Shown: positions 37,180-47,141, counted from the first letter of the stretch. The stretch is DNA of 64,000 nt from CAVUFH01 sp963740835 (GCA_963740835.1 CAVUFH010000002.1:62001-126000); one strand, 5' to 3'. Notes: generated by a model not told the origin, from the letters alone. Program-made: numbers and translations.

Positions 37180-40020
37180 GTGGCGGCAGCCCACGAGATC
37201 TCGAATCGGCATTTTGCCGGCGTGACGACGCACTACCTGCTCGCGTTCCTCCAGACGCGGCTCAGTGCCGACGCGCTCGCGACCGTCTTCGAGCGCGCAA
37301 AGGAGTCCCGTCCGATCGACGAGCTGATGGACGACACGTCGTGGAGCTCGTACCCGCAGATGCGCCGGCTGCTCGAAGCGTCGGCCGAGGCGCTCGGGGG
37401 CTCCGCCGAACTGCGTCGCGTCGCGGGTTCGTTGACGGTGGCCATGCCCGACTTCGCCGACATGCTCACGTCGCTCGGATCGCCGAGCGTGCTGTTCGAA
37501 GGACTGACCGCGCTGTCGGCGCACTTCTCGCCGATCCTGCAGATGTCTGCGTACGAAGTCGGCCCCGCCAACTGGGTTTGCACGCAGCGGCTGGAAGAAG
37601 GGTTCGAACCCTTCCGCGAGTACTGCGACTTCACACGCGGCTTGCTCGGTGTCGTGCCCAACATCTTCGGTCACGGGACGGGTGATGTCGTCGAGGACGC
37701 CTGCGCGTGCAACGGCGCGCCGGAGTGTCGCTTCCGCGTCCGTTGGAACGTCGAGCACGACCAGACGCGTCTCGCCGAGCACTACCAACTGCGCACGGAG
37801 CTGCTCGAGGCGCGCCTCGAAGCATTGCACCGCGTGGTGGGCGACCTCGTGAGCGGGGACGACCTCGAAGCCGTGCTCGGTCGTATTGTGGCTTCCGCCG
37901 CGAAAGCGGTCAGCGCGCCCGCGTACATCCTCGCGCTCGAGGCGCTGCCGACGGCCGAGGAACGGGTCTACGCGAAAGGCATCTCGGACGCCCAAGCCGC
38001 GGTCATCGCCGACGAAGTGCGCGGCGCCGACCGCGACGCCGAGATCACCCGGCTCGTCGTGGACGTCCGCTCGCCGCAACGCAACTACGGCCGGCTCGTC
38101 GCGATCCACCGGCAGGGCGGTCGCTTCTTTCCTCAGGAACGCGGCATCCTCGAGGCGTACGCGCGGCTCGCCGCGGCCGCGCTCGACTCGGCCACCGCGC
38201 TCGCCGAGAGCCGGCGGCAGGAGACGACTTCCAGCACGTTGCTCGCGCTCTCGACGTCGCTGGCCGAGATCATGTCGGTCGACGAAGTCGCCGCGAAGCT
38301 CGTGCGCGCCGTCCCCGACGTGATCGATAGTGATCGCGCCGCGGTGTTCCTCGTCGACCCAGATACCAACATCGCGCATGTGGCCGCGCACCTCGGCTAC
38401 CCGCCCGAGTTCGACGCCGAGCTCCGCTCGATCCAGGTACCGGTCCGCATGCACGCGGACTCCGACTCCTCGCCCTCACTCGCGCTGCGGACCGCGTCGG
38501 CGACGATGCGCGACCTCGCGACGTCCGTCGGCTCGGCCGGCGCGACCGCGGTTCCGATCATCGGGAATGGCGAGCTCATCGGCTGGCTCTCGGCCTCGGT
38601 GACGCACACGCCGGAACGGCTCGAGCGAAACAGCGACGTCGCACCCCGCCTGCGCGGGCTCGCCGCCCTCGCCGCCACGGCCGTCGGCAACGCGCGCCTG
38701 ATCGACCAGATCCGCCACCAGGCGTTGCACGATGCGCTCACCGGCCTGCCGAACCGCGCGCTGGTGCTCGATCGGGTCGAACAGATGGTTTCGCGCGCGC
38801 GCCGCCACTTCAACGCACCGAGCGTGCTGTTCATCGACCTCGATGGCTTCAAGGAGATCAACGACACCCTCGGCCATTCCGCCGGCGATCACCTGCTGCG
38901 CGCGGTCGCGGCCCGCCTCGAGGCGGTGCTCCGTCGCAGCGAGACAATCGGCCGGCTCGGTGGCGACGAGTTCGTCGTCCTCACCGAAGGCGACAGCAAC
39001 GGGCCCGCGCCCGAGCTCGTCGCGGAACGCCTGCTCGAAGTCCTCCGCGAGCCGTTCGAGCTCGCCGGCACCGCGGTCGCGGTGACTGCCAGCATCGGGA
39101 TCGCGATCGGTGACCGCAGCTCGCCGGGCGAACTGCTGCGGGACGCCGACATCGCGCTCTACCAGGCGAAGGCGTCGGGCAAGAACCGCTACGTCGTGTT
39201 CGCGCCGGAGATGCACGCGGCCGTGCTCGACCATCGGCAGCTCGAGCTCGACCTGCGCGCCGCGCTCGATCTCGACGAGTTCTTCCTCGTCTACCAGCCG
39301 ATCTGTTCGCTCGAGACGCGGGCCGTCACCGGGGTCGAGGCGCTGCTGCGCTGGCGCCACCCCGTGCGCGGCGTCGTCTACCCGGACTTCTTCATCCCGC
39401 TCCTCGAAGAGACAGGGATGATCGTCGACGTCGGCCGGTGGGTGTTGCGCACCGCGTGTGCGCAGGCGGCGGTCTGGCGTGACCACGGCTACATACTGGA
39501 CCTCTCGGTCAACGTCTCGGCGAAGCAACTCGACCACGACTCGTTCGTCGGCGACGTGCGCGACGCGCTGCGAGACACCGGGATCGGTGCGCGTTCGCTC
39601 ATCCTCGAGATCACCGAGAGCGTCGCGATGCGCAACGCGGAGGACACCGCCGCCCGCCTGGCCGAGTTCAAGGCGCTGGGCGTTCGCGTCGCGATCGACG
39701 ACTTCGGGACCGGATACTCGTCGCTCGCCCACCTGCGCCGCTTCCCCGTCGACGCGCTGAAGATCGACCGGTCGTTCATCGCCGGCATCAACGAGTCGCC
39801 CGAGACCGAAGCGCTCGTGCACATGCTCGTGCAGTTGGGCAAGACGCTCGCGATCGAGACGATCGCCGAAGGCATCGAGGAGTACGAGCAGTTCTCGCAC
39901 CTGCGGCGCGAGCACTGCGACAGCGGCCAGGGGTTCCTCATCGCGCGTCCGCTCGACGCGGCGGCGGTCGAACCCTTCCTCGCCGCGCCCGACTCGTGGG
40001 CCGGGGAAGTCGCGAGCTGA
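37180..40020 (+). CDS. GAF-GGDEF-EAL cyclic-di-GMP signalling protein
   Basis: 946 residues. The first about 200 residues look like a heme-NO-binding/V4R-type sensory region ending in the Cys-rich ACACNGAPECRFRVRW. Two GAF-like domains follow (about 210-350 and 350-500). The GGDEF domain has an intact active site (IGRLGGDEFVVL) and could make c-di-GMP. The EAL domain has VTGVEALLRWRHP, NVSAKQLD, ITESVAM, IDDFGTGYSSLAHL and KIDRSFI, with ETIAEGIEE, so it could also degrade it. No membrane helix is seen, so it is probably cytoplasmic. GTG start; its own transcription unit. Confidence 0.9.
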   Translation: MAAAHEISNRHFAGVTTHYLLAFLQTRLSADALATVFERAKESRPIDELMDDTSWSSYPQMRRLLEASAEALGGSAELRRVAGSLTVAMPDFADMLTSLGSPSVLFEGLTALSAHFSPILQMSAYEVGPANWVCTQRLEEGFEPFREYCDFTRGLLGVVPNIFGHGTGDVVEDACACNGAPECRFRVRWNVEHDQTRLAEHYQLRTELLEARLEALHRVVGDLVSGDDLEAVLGRIVASAAKAVSAPAYILALEALPTAEERVYAKGISDAQAAVIADEVRGADRDAEITRLVVDVRSPQRNYGRLVAIHRQGGRFFPQERGILEAYARLAAAALDSATALAESRRQETTSSTLLALSTSLAEIMSVDEVAAKLVRAVPDVIDSDRAAVFLVDPDTNIAHVAAHLGYPPEFDAELRSIQVPVRMHADSDSSPSLALRTASATMRDLATSVGSAGATAVPIIGNGELIGWLSASVTHTPERLERNSDVAPRLRGLAALAATAVGNARLIDQIRHQALHDALTGLPNRALVLDRVEQMVSRARRHFNAPSVLFIDLDGFKEINDTLGHSAGDHLLRAVAARLEAVLRRSETIGRLGGDEFVVLTEGDSNGPAPELVAERLLEVLREPFELAGTAVAVTASIGIAIGDRSSPGELLRDADIALYQAKASGKNRYVVFAPEMHAAVLDHRQLELDLRAALDLDEFFLVYQPICSLETRAVTGVEALLRWRHPVRGVVYPDFFIPLLEETGMIVDVGRWVLRTACAQAAVWRDHGYILDLSVNVSAKQLDHDSFVGDVRDALRDTGIGARSLILEITESVAMRNAEDTAARLAEFKALGVRVAIDDFGTGYSSLAHLRRFPVDALKIDRSFIAGINESPETEALVHMLVQLGKTLAIETIAEGIEEYEQFSHLRREHCDSGQGFLIARPLDAAAVEPFLAAPDSWAGEVAS

Positions 40021-40177
40021 CGCGCATTTAACCGGCCGCTAACCCCGCGGGCCGTACGGTCGCGGCGTGCAGCCCGCGGCCGCACGCGCGTCCTCGGAGC
40101 CGGGGCAGGTCCCCACCCACCTCTCCCCAACGGCCCGGGCCGGACAGACGCCCGCGGCCGCGAGCTGCACCGCCGCG

Positions 40178-40214
40178 TTGTCTTCGCCGGGTTACCCAGG
40201 TTAGGCTGCCCTAA
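40178..40214 (+). promoter_or_regulatory. Promoter overlapped by an IdeR/DtxR-like iron box
   Basis: TTGTCT (40178-40183) and TAGGCT (40202-40207) form a -35/-10 pair with an 18-base spacer. The 19 bases at 40196-40214 (CCAGGTTAGGCTGCCCTAA) match 15 of 19 positions of the DtxR/IdeR consensus TTAGGTTAGGCTAACCTAA and cover the -10. Iron-loaded repressor would block transcription. The downstream genes encode an EfeO-like lipoprotein and an FTR1 iron permease, which fits. Confidence 0.7.
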
Positions 40215-40250
40215 CGTCACACCCCACGGACGCCCGGGGAGCTCGAGTTC

Positions 40251-40700
40251 ATGCGGTTGCGCGCTGTCGTCGTCGGAATGGTCCTGGTGCTGCTCGGCTC
40301 GTTCGTCCTCGCCGCCTGCGGGGGTGACGACGACGATTCGAGCGGCTCGGGGTCGGGCTCCGGTTCCGGGACCGAGGTCGCGCCCGAGGATCTCCGCGCG
40401 ACCGACGCCGAGGTCGCGGCCGGCCTCGCGACGCTGAAGACGACCGTCAACCAGACCGCGGCCGCGGTCGAAGCCGGTTCGAAGAACACCGCGGAGACGC
40501 TCGACGCGAAGATCGAGCCGACGTGGCAGCCGATCGAAGGCACCGTCAAGGCCAATGATCCCGACTCGTACATCACGATCGAAGACAACTTCGCGGTGAT
40601 GAGCAACGCGGTCAAGGACATGGACGCCGAGAAGGCGAAGCGAGCCGCCGACACGATCAGCTCCACCGCCGACGCGTATCTGGAGAAGCACCCCGGGTGA
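40251..40700 (+). CDS. EfeO-like helical lipoprotein of an iron-uptake operon
   Basis: A 149-residue lipoprotein: signal and lipobox LLGSFVLAACGGDDD (Cys about residue 23), a Ser/Gly linker, then an all-helical part (TDAEVAAGLATLKTTVNQTA ... EPTWQPIEGTVKANDPDSYI) that resembles the cupless helical regions of EfeO/EfeM and of FTR1 N-terminal domains. It probably holds or delivers iron to the permease encoded next. The ATG follows GGGGAG. GTGA overlap with the next gene indicates coupling. The IdeR-like box lies 36 bases upstream of the start. Confidence 0.7.
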   Translation: MRLRAVVVGMVLVLLGSFVLAACGGDDDDSSGSGSGSGSGTEVAPEDLRATDAEVAAGLATLKTTVNQTAAAVEAGSKNTAETLDAKIEPTWQPIEGTVKANDPDSYITIEDNFAVMSNAVKDMDAEKAKRAADTISSTADAYLEKHPG

Positions 40701-42005
40701 CAGCGTACGCGCGCCGGGGCGCGCTCCTGCTGCTGGGCGCGCTGTTCGTCTTCGGCCTGTGGAGCACGAGCGCGCAGGCCGCGACCCGACCCGCGCAGAG
40801 CGGCTCGGTGTCGAAGAACGAAGCGATTCGCCAGCTCGACGTCGTCCGGGGGTCCATCGACCGCACGCTCGCGCTCAGCAAGGCCGGGCAGTCGGAGAAG
40901 GCGTTTGCCGAAGCGAAGGCGGGATATCTCAGTCACTTCGAGTACGTCGAGATCCCGTTGCGCGTGGTCGCGCCGCAGCTGACCTCGGACGCCGAGACCA
41001 AGTTCGCGGAGATCCGCGGCTTGATCAGCACGGGTGCGTCCGAAGGTGAGATCCGCTCGAGCATCGTCGAGCTGCGCGGCCTCATCGACGACGCCGAACG
41101 CCATCTCACCGACACCGGCATCGGCGCGCCGGCGGTCGTGTTCGGCCAGTCGTTCCTGATCATCTTCCGCGAAGGTCTCGAAGCGGTGTTGCTCGTGTCG
41201 GTGCTGCTCGGGTACCTCGAAGCCGCCAAGGCGACGCAGTACCGCCGACCGATCGTCTGGGGGATGGGTGTTGCCGCGCTCGCGACGCTCGTCACGTTCT
41301 TCCTGTTGCGCACCGTCCTCGACGCGCTGCCCGTCGGGCGGGAGGTGCTCGAGGCGATCACGGCCCTGCTCGCGGTTGCGGTTCTCTTCTACGTGTCCTT
41401 CTGGCTGATCGCGCGCTTGGAGCAGAAACGCTGGCTCGAGTTTCTCCGCGCGCGTGTGGGCGGCCGTGTCGGTAGGCTCGACCGCGGCGCTGATGCTCGT
41501 CGGCTTCACCGCGGTGTACCGAGAAGGCTTCGAGACCGCGCTGTTCTACCAAGCGTTGCTGTCTTTCGGACCCGGCCTCGGGATGTGGGTCGCGGCCGGC
41601 CTCGGTGTCGGGGTCGTCGCGCTCGCGATCGTGGCGTGGGCCATCTTCCGGCTCGGCCGGCGGGTGCCGCTCAAGGCGTTCCTGTCCACGGCGGTGATCC
41701 TGCTGATGGCGACGTCGGTCGCGTTCTTGGGCAACGCGATCCGTTCGCTGCAGGAAGCTGATGTGATCGCGTTGCACCGCTGGCCCGACTGGCCGCGTGC
41801 GCCGATCTTCCTGTCGCAGTCGCTCGGCTACTGGCCGAGTCGTGAAACCATCAGCGCGCAGCTCGCGCTCATCACCGTCTACTTGATCGGTGCGCTGTAC
41901 GTCTTCGTGATCCGACCGTGGATGCGGCCGGCCGCACCGTCACCCGCGCCGGCCTCGGCGCCCGCGGTCGACGCCGAGCCGCCGCTCGTCGACGCGCGTC
42001 ACTGA
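40697..42005 (+). CDS. FTR1-family iron permease, frameshifted
   Basis: About 435 residues after removing one extra base near 41453 (between EFLRA and VWAAVSVG). A signal peptide and extracellular helical domain (about residues 30-140, same type as the preceding lipoprotein) lead into a seven-helix FTR1/EfeU permease domain. The two iron-binding REGxE motifs are both present: IIFREGLEAVLLVSVLLGYL and TAVYREGFETALFYQALL. It takes up ferric (or oxidised ferrous) iron. The C-terminus is Pro/Ala rich. It is regulated by the IdeR-like box upstream of the lipoprotein gene. Confidence 0.88.
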
Positions 42006-42008
42006 GCC

Positions 42009-44076
42009 GTGTCGGTTCGGGTCGGCGTCGACGTCGGCGGGACGTTCACCAAAGCCATCGCGTTCGACACCGACGCGGGCGCGGTCGTCGCGGACGCCGT
42101 CGTGCCCACCACGCACGAGCACGTCGACGGCGTCGCGGCCGGCGTCGTGGACGTGGTCAACCAGCTGGCGCGAGAGGTGGGGCCCGACGCGCATCGAGCT
42201 CGTGACCCACTCGACGACGCAGGCGGTCAACGCACTGCTCGAAGGCGACGGCGCCAAGGTCGGCATGATCGGCATGGGCCGGGCCCCCGACCTGCGCAAG
42301 GCGCGCAAGCGCACGATCGGTCCGCGCATCGAGTTGAGCGAGGGCCGCACGCTCGCGATGGTGCCCGAGTTCATCGACGTCACGAACGGGCTGTCGTCCG
42401 AGGTCGCTCGGGCGGCGATCGCCCGCGTGCGCGCGGGTGGCGCCGAGGCGATCGCGGTCGCGGAGGCGTTCGCTCCGGACGATGTCGCGAACGAAGCGAC
42501 GATCAGCGCGGCCGCGACCGAGGCCGGCTTGCCGGTGACCACGTCGGCGGAGCTCACCGGTCTCTACGGCCTCGAGCTGCGGTCGGTCACCGCCGCGCTG
42601 AACGCGTCGATCCTCCCCATCGCACTGCGCACCGCCGAGGTCGTGGGGGCGGGCGTCGCGGCCGCCGGTATCAACAGCCCGGTGATGGTCATGCGCGGCG
42701 ACGGCGGCGCCACCGACCTCTCCGGCTTCCGGCGCGCACCCGCGCGCACGCTCTACTCGGGGCCCGCGGCATCGGTGGCCGGCGCGCTGCGATCGAGCCG
42801 CATCGAGGACGCAGTGATCGTCGAGGTCGGCGGCACCTCCACCAACGTCGCATCGATCCGGCGCGGGCGACCCGCGCTCTCTTATGTACAGATCGCCAGC
42901 CACGCGACTGCGATCCGCGCCCTCGACGTGCGTGTGCTCGGCGTCGCAGGCGGCTCGATGCTGCGCGTTCGCCGCGACCGCGTCCACGGCGTCGGACCGC
43001 GCAGCGCGCACATCGCGGGGCTGCCGTATGCGTGCTTCCTGCCCGCCGCCGACTTCGCCGGCGCGACCACCGAGCTGCGCGCGCCGCGGGAAGGCGACCC
43101 CGCCGACTACCTGGTCGTGCGCCTGACGAACGGCCGCGCGGTCGCACTCACCAACACCTGCGCGGCGAACGCGCTCGGCCTCGTCGAGATGGGCGACTAC
43201 GCGCGCGGCGATCAGGAAGCCGCGCTCGCCGCGTTCGCGGCAGCCGGCGCGACCTTGCGGCTCCCCGCCGAAGAGGTGGCTCGGCGCATGCTCGCCGCCT
43301 CCACGCAGGCGATCGGCGACCTCGTCGCGAGCGTCATCCACGACCACCATCTCGATCGCCCCGTGATCGTCGCGGTCGGCGGCGGCGCGGGCGGCCTCGG
43401 GCGCGCGGTTGCGGGTGCGATGAAGCTCGACATCGTCGTGCCCGAAAGCGCCGAGGTCATCAGCGCCATCGGCGATGCGCTCTCACTCGTCCGCGCCGAA
43501 CGCGAGCGCACGTTCAACCAGCCGACGCCGGCGGAGTTGCAAGCGCTCGTCGCCGAAGTCGAAGCGGAGGCGATCCTGGCCGGCGCGAGTGCGTCGACGC
43601 TCGACGTACGGGTCGAGCAGGTCGTCGAGCGGGGCGCAGTTCGCGTCACGGTCACCGGCGCGGTAGGGCTCAACTCCGGCGCCGTCCCCGGACGACAGCC
43701 CGCGACCCGCGCCGAGGTCTCGGCACTGGCCGCGGCTCGGAAGTACACCGACATCGCGCCGCTCGGGCAGTACTGGTTCGCGACCCGCCTCGACCACGGC
43801 GGCAACGTCGCGGTGTTCGACCTCTACGGCGACCTCGTGATCGACGTGGCCGGTGAGACCGTCGACGCGAGTGGCGCCACGGTCGACGCGATCGACGCCG
43901 CGATCACGCGGCGGACGAAGCGCGTCGGCCCGGTTTCGATCGCCCCCGACGTGTGGGTCATCGGCGGCGCCCGCTTCTTGCAGGTCGCCGATACCGACCC
44001 TCGTGCGGTGCTGGAATCCGCGGCGACGCTCACCGACGGCGGCTCCGACGCAACCATCATCATCGGGAGAACCTGA
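42009..44076 (+). CDS. Hydantoinase/oxoprolinase family protein, frameshifted
   Basis: About 688 residues after removing one extra base at 42186 (between EVGP and TRIELVTHSTTQ). An ATP-dependent hydantoinase A/5-oxoprolinase-like protein of the actin-like ATPase fold: SVRVGVDVGGTFTKAIAFDT at the start, THSTTQAVNALLEGDGAKVG, VEVGGTSTNVASIRRGRPAL, VAVGGGAGGLGRAVAGAM. No HyuB-type partner subunit is encoded nearby, and the length of the C-terminal part is unusual for HyuA. It lies three bases after the iron permease gene, so it is probably in the iron operon; the link to iron is unclear. Confidence 0.8.
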
Positions 44077-44079
44077 CGC

Positions 44080-44520
44080 ATGGCCCTCTACGTCCCTGCC
44101 GCCCGCCGGCGCCGTCGCATCGTCATCTTCACGGTTGTGGCGCTCGTCCTCGGCCTGCTCCTCGGGGCCTTCGTCGGTCGCGCAACCGCGCCGACGGTGG
44201 ACGACCGCCTCGCGTCCGTCCGGAAGCGCGCGCAGCAGACGGCGGCGAGTCTGCGGGTCATCGCCATCCACGACGAGAGCAACACGGTCTCGAACCAGAG
44301 CGCGAACTCCGGCGCAGACTTGGTGCTGAAGCAGACGCGATCCGAGCTGCACGATGAATTCGACGACGCGCCGTGGATCACGCTCGCCCAGCGCGAAGCA
44401 CTGCTGGAATCTCTCGACGAGCTCGAAGCGCAGCCGGACCGCAAGAGCGACGCATTTGGCGAGGCCGCCGACGCGCTTGCGAGTCAGATCGAGGAGGCGT
44501 TCGGCGCCGCGCAGCAATAG
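44080..44520 (+). CDS. Small single-pass membrane protein of unknown function
   Basis: 146 residues: a basic N-terminus (ARRRRR), one membrane helix (IVIFTVVALVLGLLLGAFVG) and an outside region predicted helical and acidic (DRLASVRKRAQQTAASLRVI ... EALLESLDELEA). I do not recognise the family. It starts four bases after the hydantoinase stop and is the last gene of the iron operon, so it may assist the permease. The helical outer region is reminiscent of the helical domains in the operon's other two iron proteins, but I see no clear metal ligands. Confidence 0.65.
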   Translation: MALYVPAARRRRRIVIFTVVALVLGLLLGAFVGRATAPTVDDRLASVRKRAQQTAASLRVIAIHDESNTVSNQSANSGADLVLKQTRSELHDEFDDAPWITLAQREALLESLDELEAQPDRKSDAFGEAADALASQIEEAFGAAQQ

Positions 44521-44571
44521 CGGGCTCGCTCGAGGAAGATCAGTGCTGGCGCGCGACCCGCGGCGTGCGCG

Positions 44572-45234
44572 TCAGCTGTCGGACCCGGCCCGGCCGCGGC
44601 GGCGCGGGCGGGTGAGCACGATGCCGGTGCCGCTCATCGCGAGCACGACACCGATCCACACGAGCGCGGGTGTGCTCGATCCGGTGTTCGGCAACTGACC
44701 CGCGCCGGTCCCGGTGCTCGGTGTCGACACCGTCGAGGCCGCGACCGACACCGTGGTGGTCGGCTCGGTGGTCGGTGGCGTCGTGGGCGGCGGCGGGATG
44801 ATGTCGAAGAGGCGCGTCACGTTGACGGCGGGCGTGCTGAACTGCGTGTACGACGCGGTGATCGTCACCGACGACGGTGTTGCCGACGCGCCGACCGCGA
44901 GATTCACGACGAGGTTCTGCACACCGTCGGACACGAGCAGCCCGGGCGGCGTACATGTGACGACGTTGGACGCGACGGTGCACGGGTCGAGCGCGGCCGA
45001 GTTGGAAGTGATCGACAGCGTGACGTCTGCGGACGACGACGACACAGTGAGCGTCGGGTCGAACGAGACGTTCGTGTCCAACGTCGGCGTGAGCGCGATC
45101 GCGATCGACGTGGAGCCGCCCGGCGGGGTCGGCTGCGGATCCGTGCTGACGGCAAGTGTCGCGTCGGCCGCGGCCGGTCCGGCCATGAGGGCGATTACGG
45201 CGGCGACGATCGCGGCGGAAGACAAGAATTTCAT
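44572..45234 (-). CDS. Secreted LPXTG-anchored beta-rich protein
   Basis: About 220 residues from ATG 45234. A Sec signal peptide (MKFLSSAAIVAAVIALMAGP, AAADA) is followed by a beta-rich domain (PGGSTSIAIALTPTLDTNVS ...) resembling DUF11/Ig-like surface domains, with one Cys pair (DPCTVASNVVTCTPP). A Pro/Thr linker leads to a cell-wall sorting signal: LPNTG, a hydrophobic stretch (PALVWIGVVLAMSGTGIVL) and RPRRRGRA. A sortase should attach it to the wall; none is encoded in this window. It converges on the iron operon. Confidence 0.8.
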   Translation of the reverse strand: MKFLSSAAIVAAVIALMAGPAAADATLAVSTDPQPTPPGGSTSIAIALTPTLDTNVSFDPTLTVSSSSADVTLSITSNSAALDPCTVASNVVTCTPPGLLVSDGVQNLVVNLAVGASATPSSVTITASYTQFSTPAVNVTRLFDIIPPPPTTPPTTEPTTTVSVAASTVSTPSTGTGAGQLPNTGSSTPALVWIGVVLAMSGTGIVLTRPRRRGRAGSDS

Positions 45235-45264
45235 TGCAGGCACGTTCGAGCACGGTAGACCACC

Positions 45265-46374
45265 TCACTCGGCCCGGGTGGGAATCTCGGCCTCGTCGAA
45301 CGTGACCAGCTGACGGGCGACCTCGCCGGCCTTCAGTGCCGCGAAGCCTTCGTTGATCTGCTCGAGCGGCATCACGCCGCTCACCAGCTCGTCGAGCTTC
45401 AGCTTCCCGGCGAAGTACCACTCGATGTACTGCGGCATGTCGATGCGGAACCGGTTCGAGCCCATGTTGCAGCCCTGGAGCCGCTTCTCCATGAGGAGCT
45501 GGAACCCGTCGATCTCGACCCGCTCCCCGAGCGGGATCATGCCGATCACCGTCGCGGTGCCGCCTTTGCGCAGCATGTTGAACGCCTGCTGCGCGGTTGC
45601 GACCAGCCCGATCGCCTCGAAGGCGTGATCGACCCCACCGCTGGTGAGCTCGAGCACGGCACCGACAGGGTCGCCGGCCGACGCGTCCACCACGTCGGTC
45701 GCGCCGAACACGAGCGCGAGATCGCGCTTCGAGGCAATGCGGTCGACGGCGATGACGCGACCCGCGCCGACGATCGCGGCGGCCTGGATCGCGTTGAGTC
45801 CGATACCACCGCAACCGATCACCGCGACGACATCACCCGCGCGCACCTGCGCGGTGTTGATGACCGCACCGACGCCGGTGGTGACGCCGCAACCGATCAG
45901 CGCGGCCTTGTCGAGCGGCATGTCGGGCCGGATCTTCACGAGCAGGTTCTCGTGCACCAGCAGTTGCTCGGCGAAGCTCGACAGATCGGCGAACTGGAAC
46001 ACCGGTTGGTCGCCGCGGCGCAACCGTGGCGGCCCACTTGGATCGGCGGCCAACGCCACCTTGTCGCAGAGGTTCGGCCTCCCCGTCAGGCAGTAGCGAC
46101 ACGCACCGCAGAAGCCGCTGATGCACGAGATGACGTGATCACCCGGCTGTACGTACGACACCTGTGAACCGACCGCCTCGACGATGCCTGCGGACTCGTG
46201 TCCGAGCACCGCCGGCACCGGATGCGGATATGTGCCCTCCATGAAGTGCAGATCGGAGTGACACAATCCCGCAGCCGCGGTGCGGACCAACACCTCGTGC
46301 GGACCGACGGTGCCGACCTGCACGTCGTCGATGACCAACTCGCCCGGGATGTGCTCGAGCACCGCCGCCTTCAC
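45265..46374 (-). CDS. Zinc-dependent alcohol dehydrogenase (class III-like MDR)
   Basis: A 369-residue medium-chain dehydrogenase/reductase. Catalytic zinc ligands are Cys in GLCHSDLH and GHE in PAVLGHESAGIVE. The structural zinc loop is ISGFCGACRYCLTGRPNLC. The NAD-binding fold shows VAVIGCGGIGLNAIQAAAIV, then GAGRVIAVD. The overall pattern (GCGVTTGVGAVINTA) resembles class III-type and NDMA-dependent alcohol dehydrogenases of actinobacteria, which oxidise alcohols or aldehydes in the cytoplasm. GTG start at 46374 with a leaderless-type -10. The DinB gene ends 18 bases upstream on the same strand. Confidence 0.9.
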   Translation of the reverse strand: MKAAVLEHIPGELVIDDVQVGTVGPHEVLVRTAAAGLCHSDLHFMEGTYPHPVPAVLGHESAGIVEAVGSQVSYVQPGDHVISCISGFCGACRYCLTGRPNLCDKVALAADPSGPPRLRRGDQPVFQFADLSSFAEQLLVHENLLVKIRPDMPLDKAALIGCGVTTGVGAVINTAQVRAGDVVAVIGCGGIGLNAIQAAAIVGAGRVIAVDRIASKRDLALVFGATDVVDASAGDPVGAVLELTSGGVDHAFEAIGLVATAQQAFNMLRKGGTATVIGMIPLGERVEIDGFQLLMEKRLQGCNMGSNRFRIDMPQYIEWYFAGKLKLDELVSGVMPLEQINEGFAALKAGEVARQLVTFDEAEIPTRAE

Positions 46375-46381
46375 CGCGTCG

Positions 46382-46387
46382 ACACTA
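46382..46387 (-). promoter_or_regulatory. Putative -10 element of a leaderless promoter (alcohol dehydrogenase)
   Basis: Minus-strand TAGTGT ends seven bases before the GTG at 46374, with no Shine-Dalgarno sequence. It lies in the short gap after the DinB gene. Confidence 0.42.
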
Positions 46388-46392
46388 ACGAC

Positions 46393-46914
46393 TCACTCCC
46401 GACTGAGATAGAGATCGCGGAGCAGTCCGACCTCGGCGCCGTGGTGAAGCTGCTCGTCGATGAGCACTGCAAACACCCGACGAGCAGGCCAATCGACTCC
46501 GAAGTGCGTCGGTCGCATCTCGTCCACGCCGGCGTCGTCGAACTGGCGCAGGGTTTCGGTGACAGGGCGCTGGCTCTCGACCAGGTAGTCGATTGCACCG
46601 CTGGCGTCGTCGTGCGGGACGAGGTCCCAGAAGTTGCGGACCTGCGGTCCGAAGGAGTGCTCCCAGTAGATCGTGTTCCCATCCGAGATGTGGAGGAGTC
46701 GCCACGCAATGGTCGTGACGGGTGCCGGGTCAGGTTGGACGTCGGGGTAGTCGACCGTCCAGCCACTCGGAGAACTCGGATCGGGCCGCACGTTCCAGCA
46801 GTTCGCGACCGGCGCCCACCGATACTCGTCGTCGGTCAGCCCATCGAGACGGCGGAGCAGGCGCTCGCACGAACGTTCCCACTGCTGTCGCAACAGGACC
46901 GCAGCCGAGGCCAC
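46393..46914 (-). CDS. DinB family protein
   Basis: 173 residues from GTG 46914, chosen because GAGGAG lies at the right distance upstream and longer starts would run into the tRNA. A DinB-like four-helix bundle: LRQQWERSCERLLRRLDGLT, DDEYRWAPVANCWNVRP, the metal-ligand His in TIAWRLLHISDGN and the second site in VLIDEQLHHGAEVGLLRDLY. This group in actinobacteria probably comprises thiol- or metal-dependent enzymes; no substrate is known. It lies 70 bases downstream of tRNA-Ala on the same strand. Confidence 0.82.
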   Translation of the reverse strand: MASAAVLLRQQWERSCERLLRRLDGLTDDEYRWAPVANCWNVRPDPSSPSGWTVDYPDVQPDPAPVTTIAWRLLHISDGNTIYWEHSFGPQVRNFWDLVPHDDASGAIDYLVESQRPVTETLRQFDDAGVDEMRPTHFGVDWPARRVFAVLIDEQLHHGAEVGLLRDLYLSRE

Positions 46915-46984
46915 GATGTCGTTCTCCTCGAGAGCGGGGCGACGAATCGCCTCGACGCGGAGGCCGAGCGAGTGCGGATCGGAG

Positions 46985-47057
<73 letters not shown>

Positions 47058-47127
47058 ATACCACTACTGGCGTGGGACCAGCGATCGTACCAGGGCGATT
47101 TCCCGATTCACGGGAGAGGGCGCTTCG

Positions 47128-47133
47128 TAGACT
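47128..47133 (+). promoter_or_regulatory. Putative -10 element of a leaderless promoter (leuS)
   Basis: TAGACT ends eight bases before the leuS ATG at 47142, with no Shine-Dalgarno sequence in the gap. Confidence 0.45.
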
Positions 47134-47141
47134 TGGGTGCG

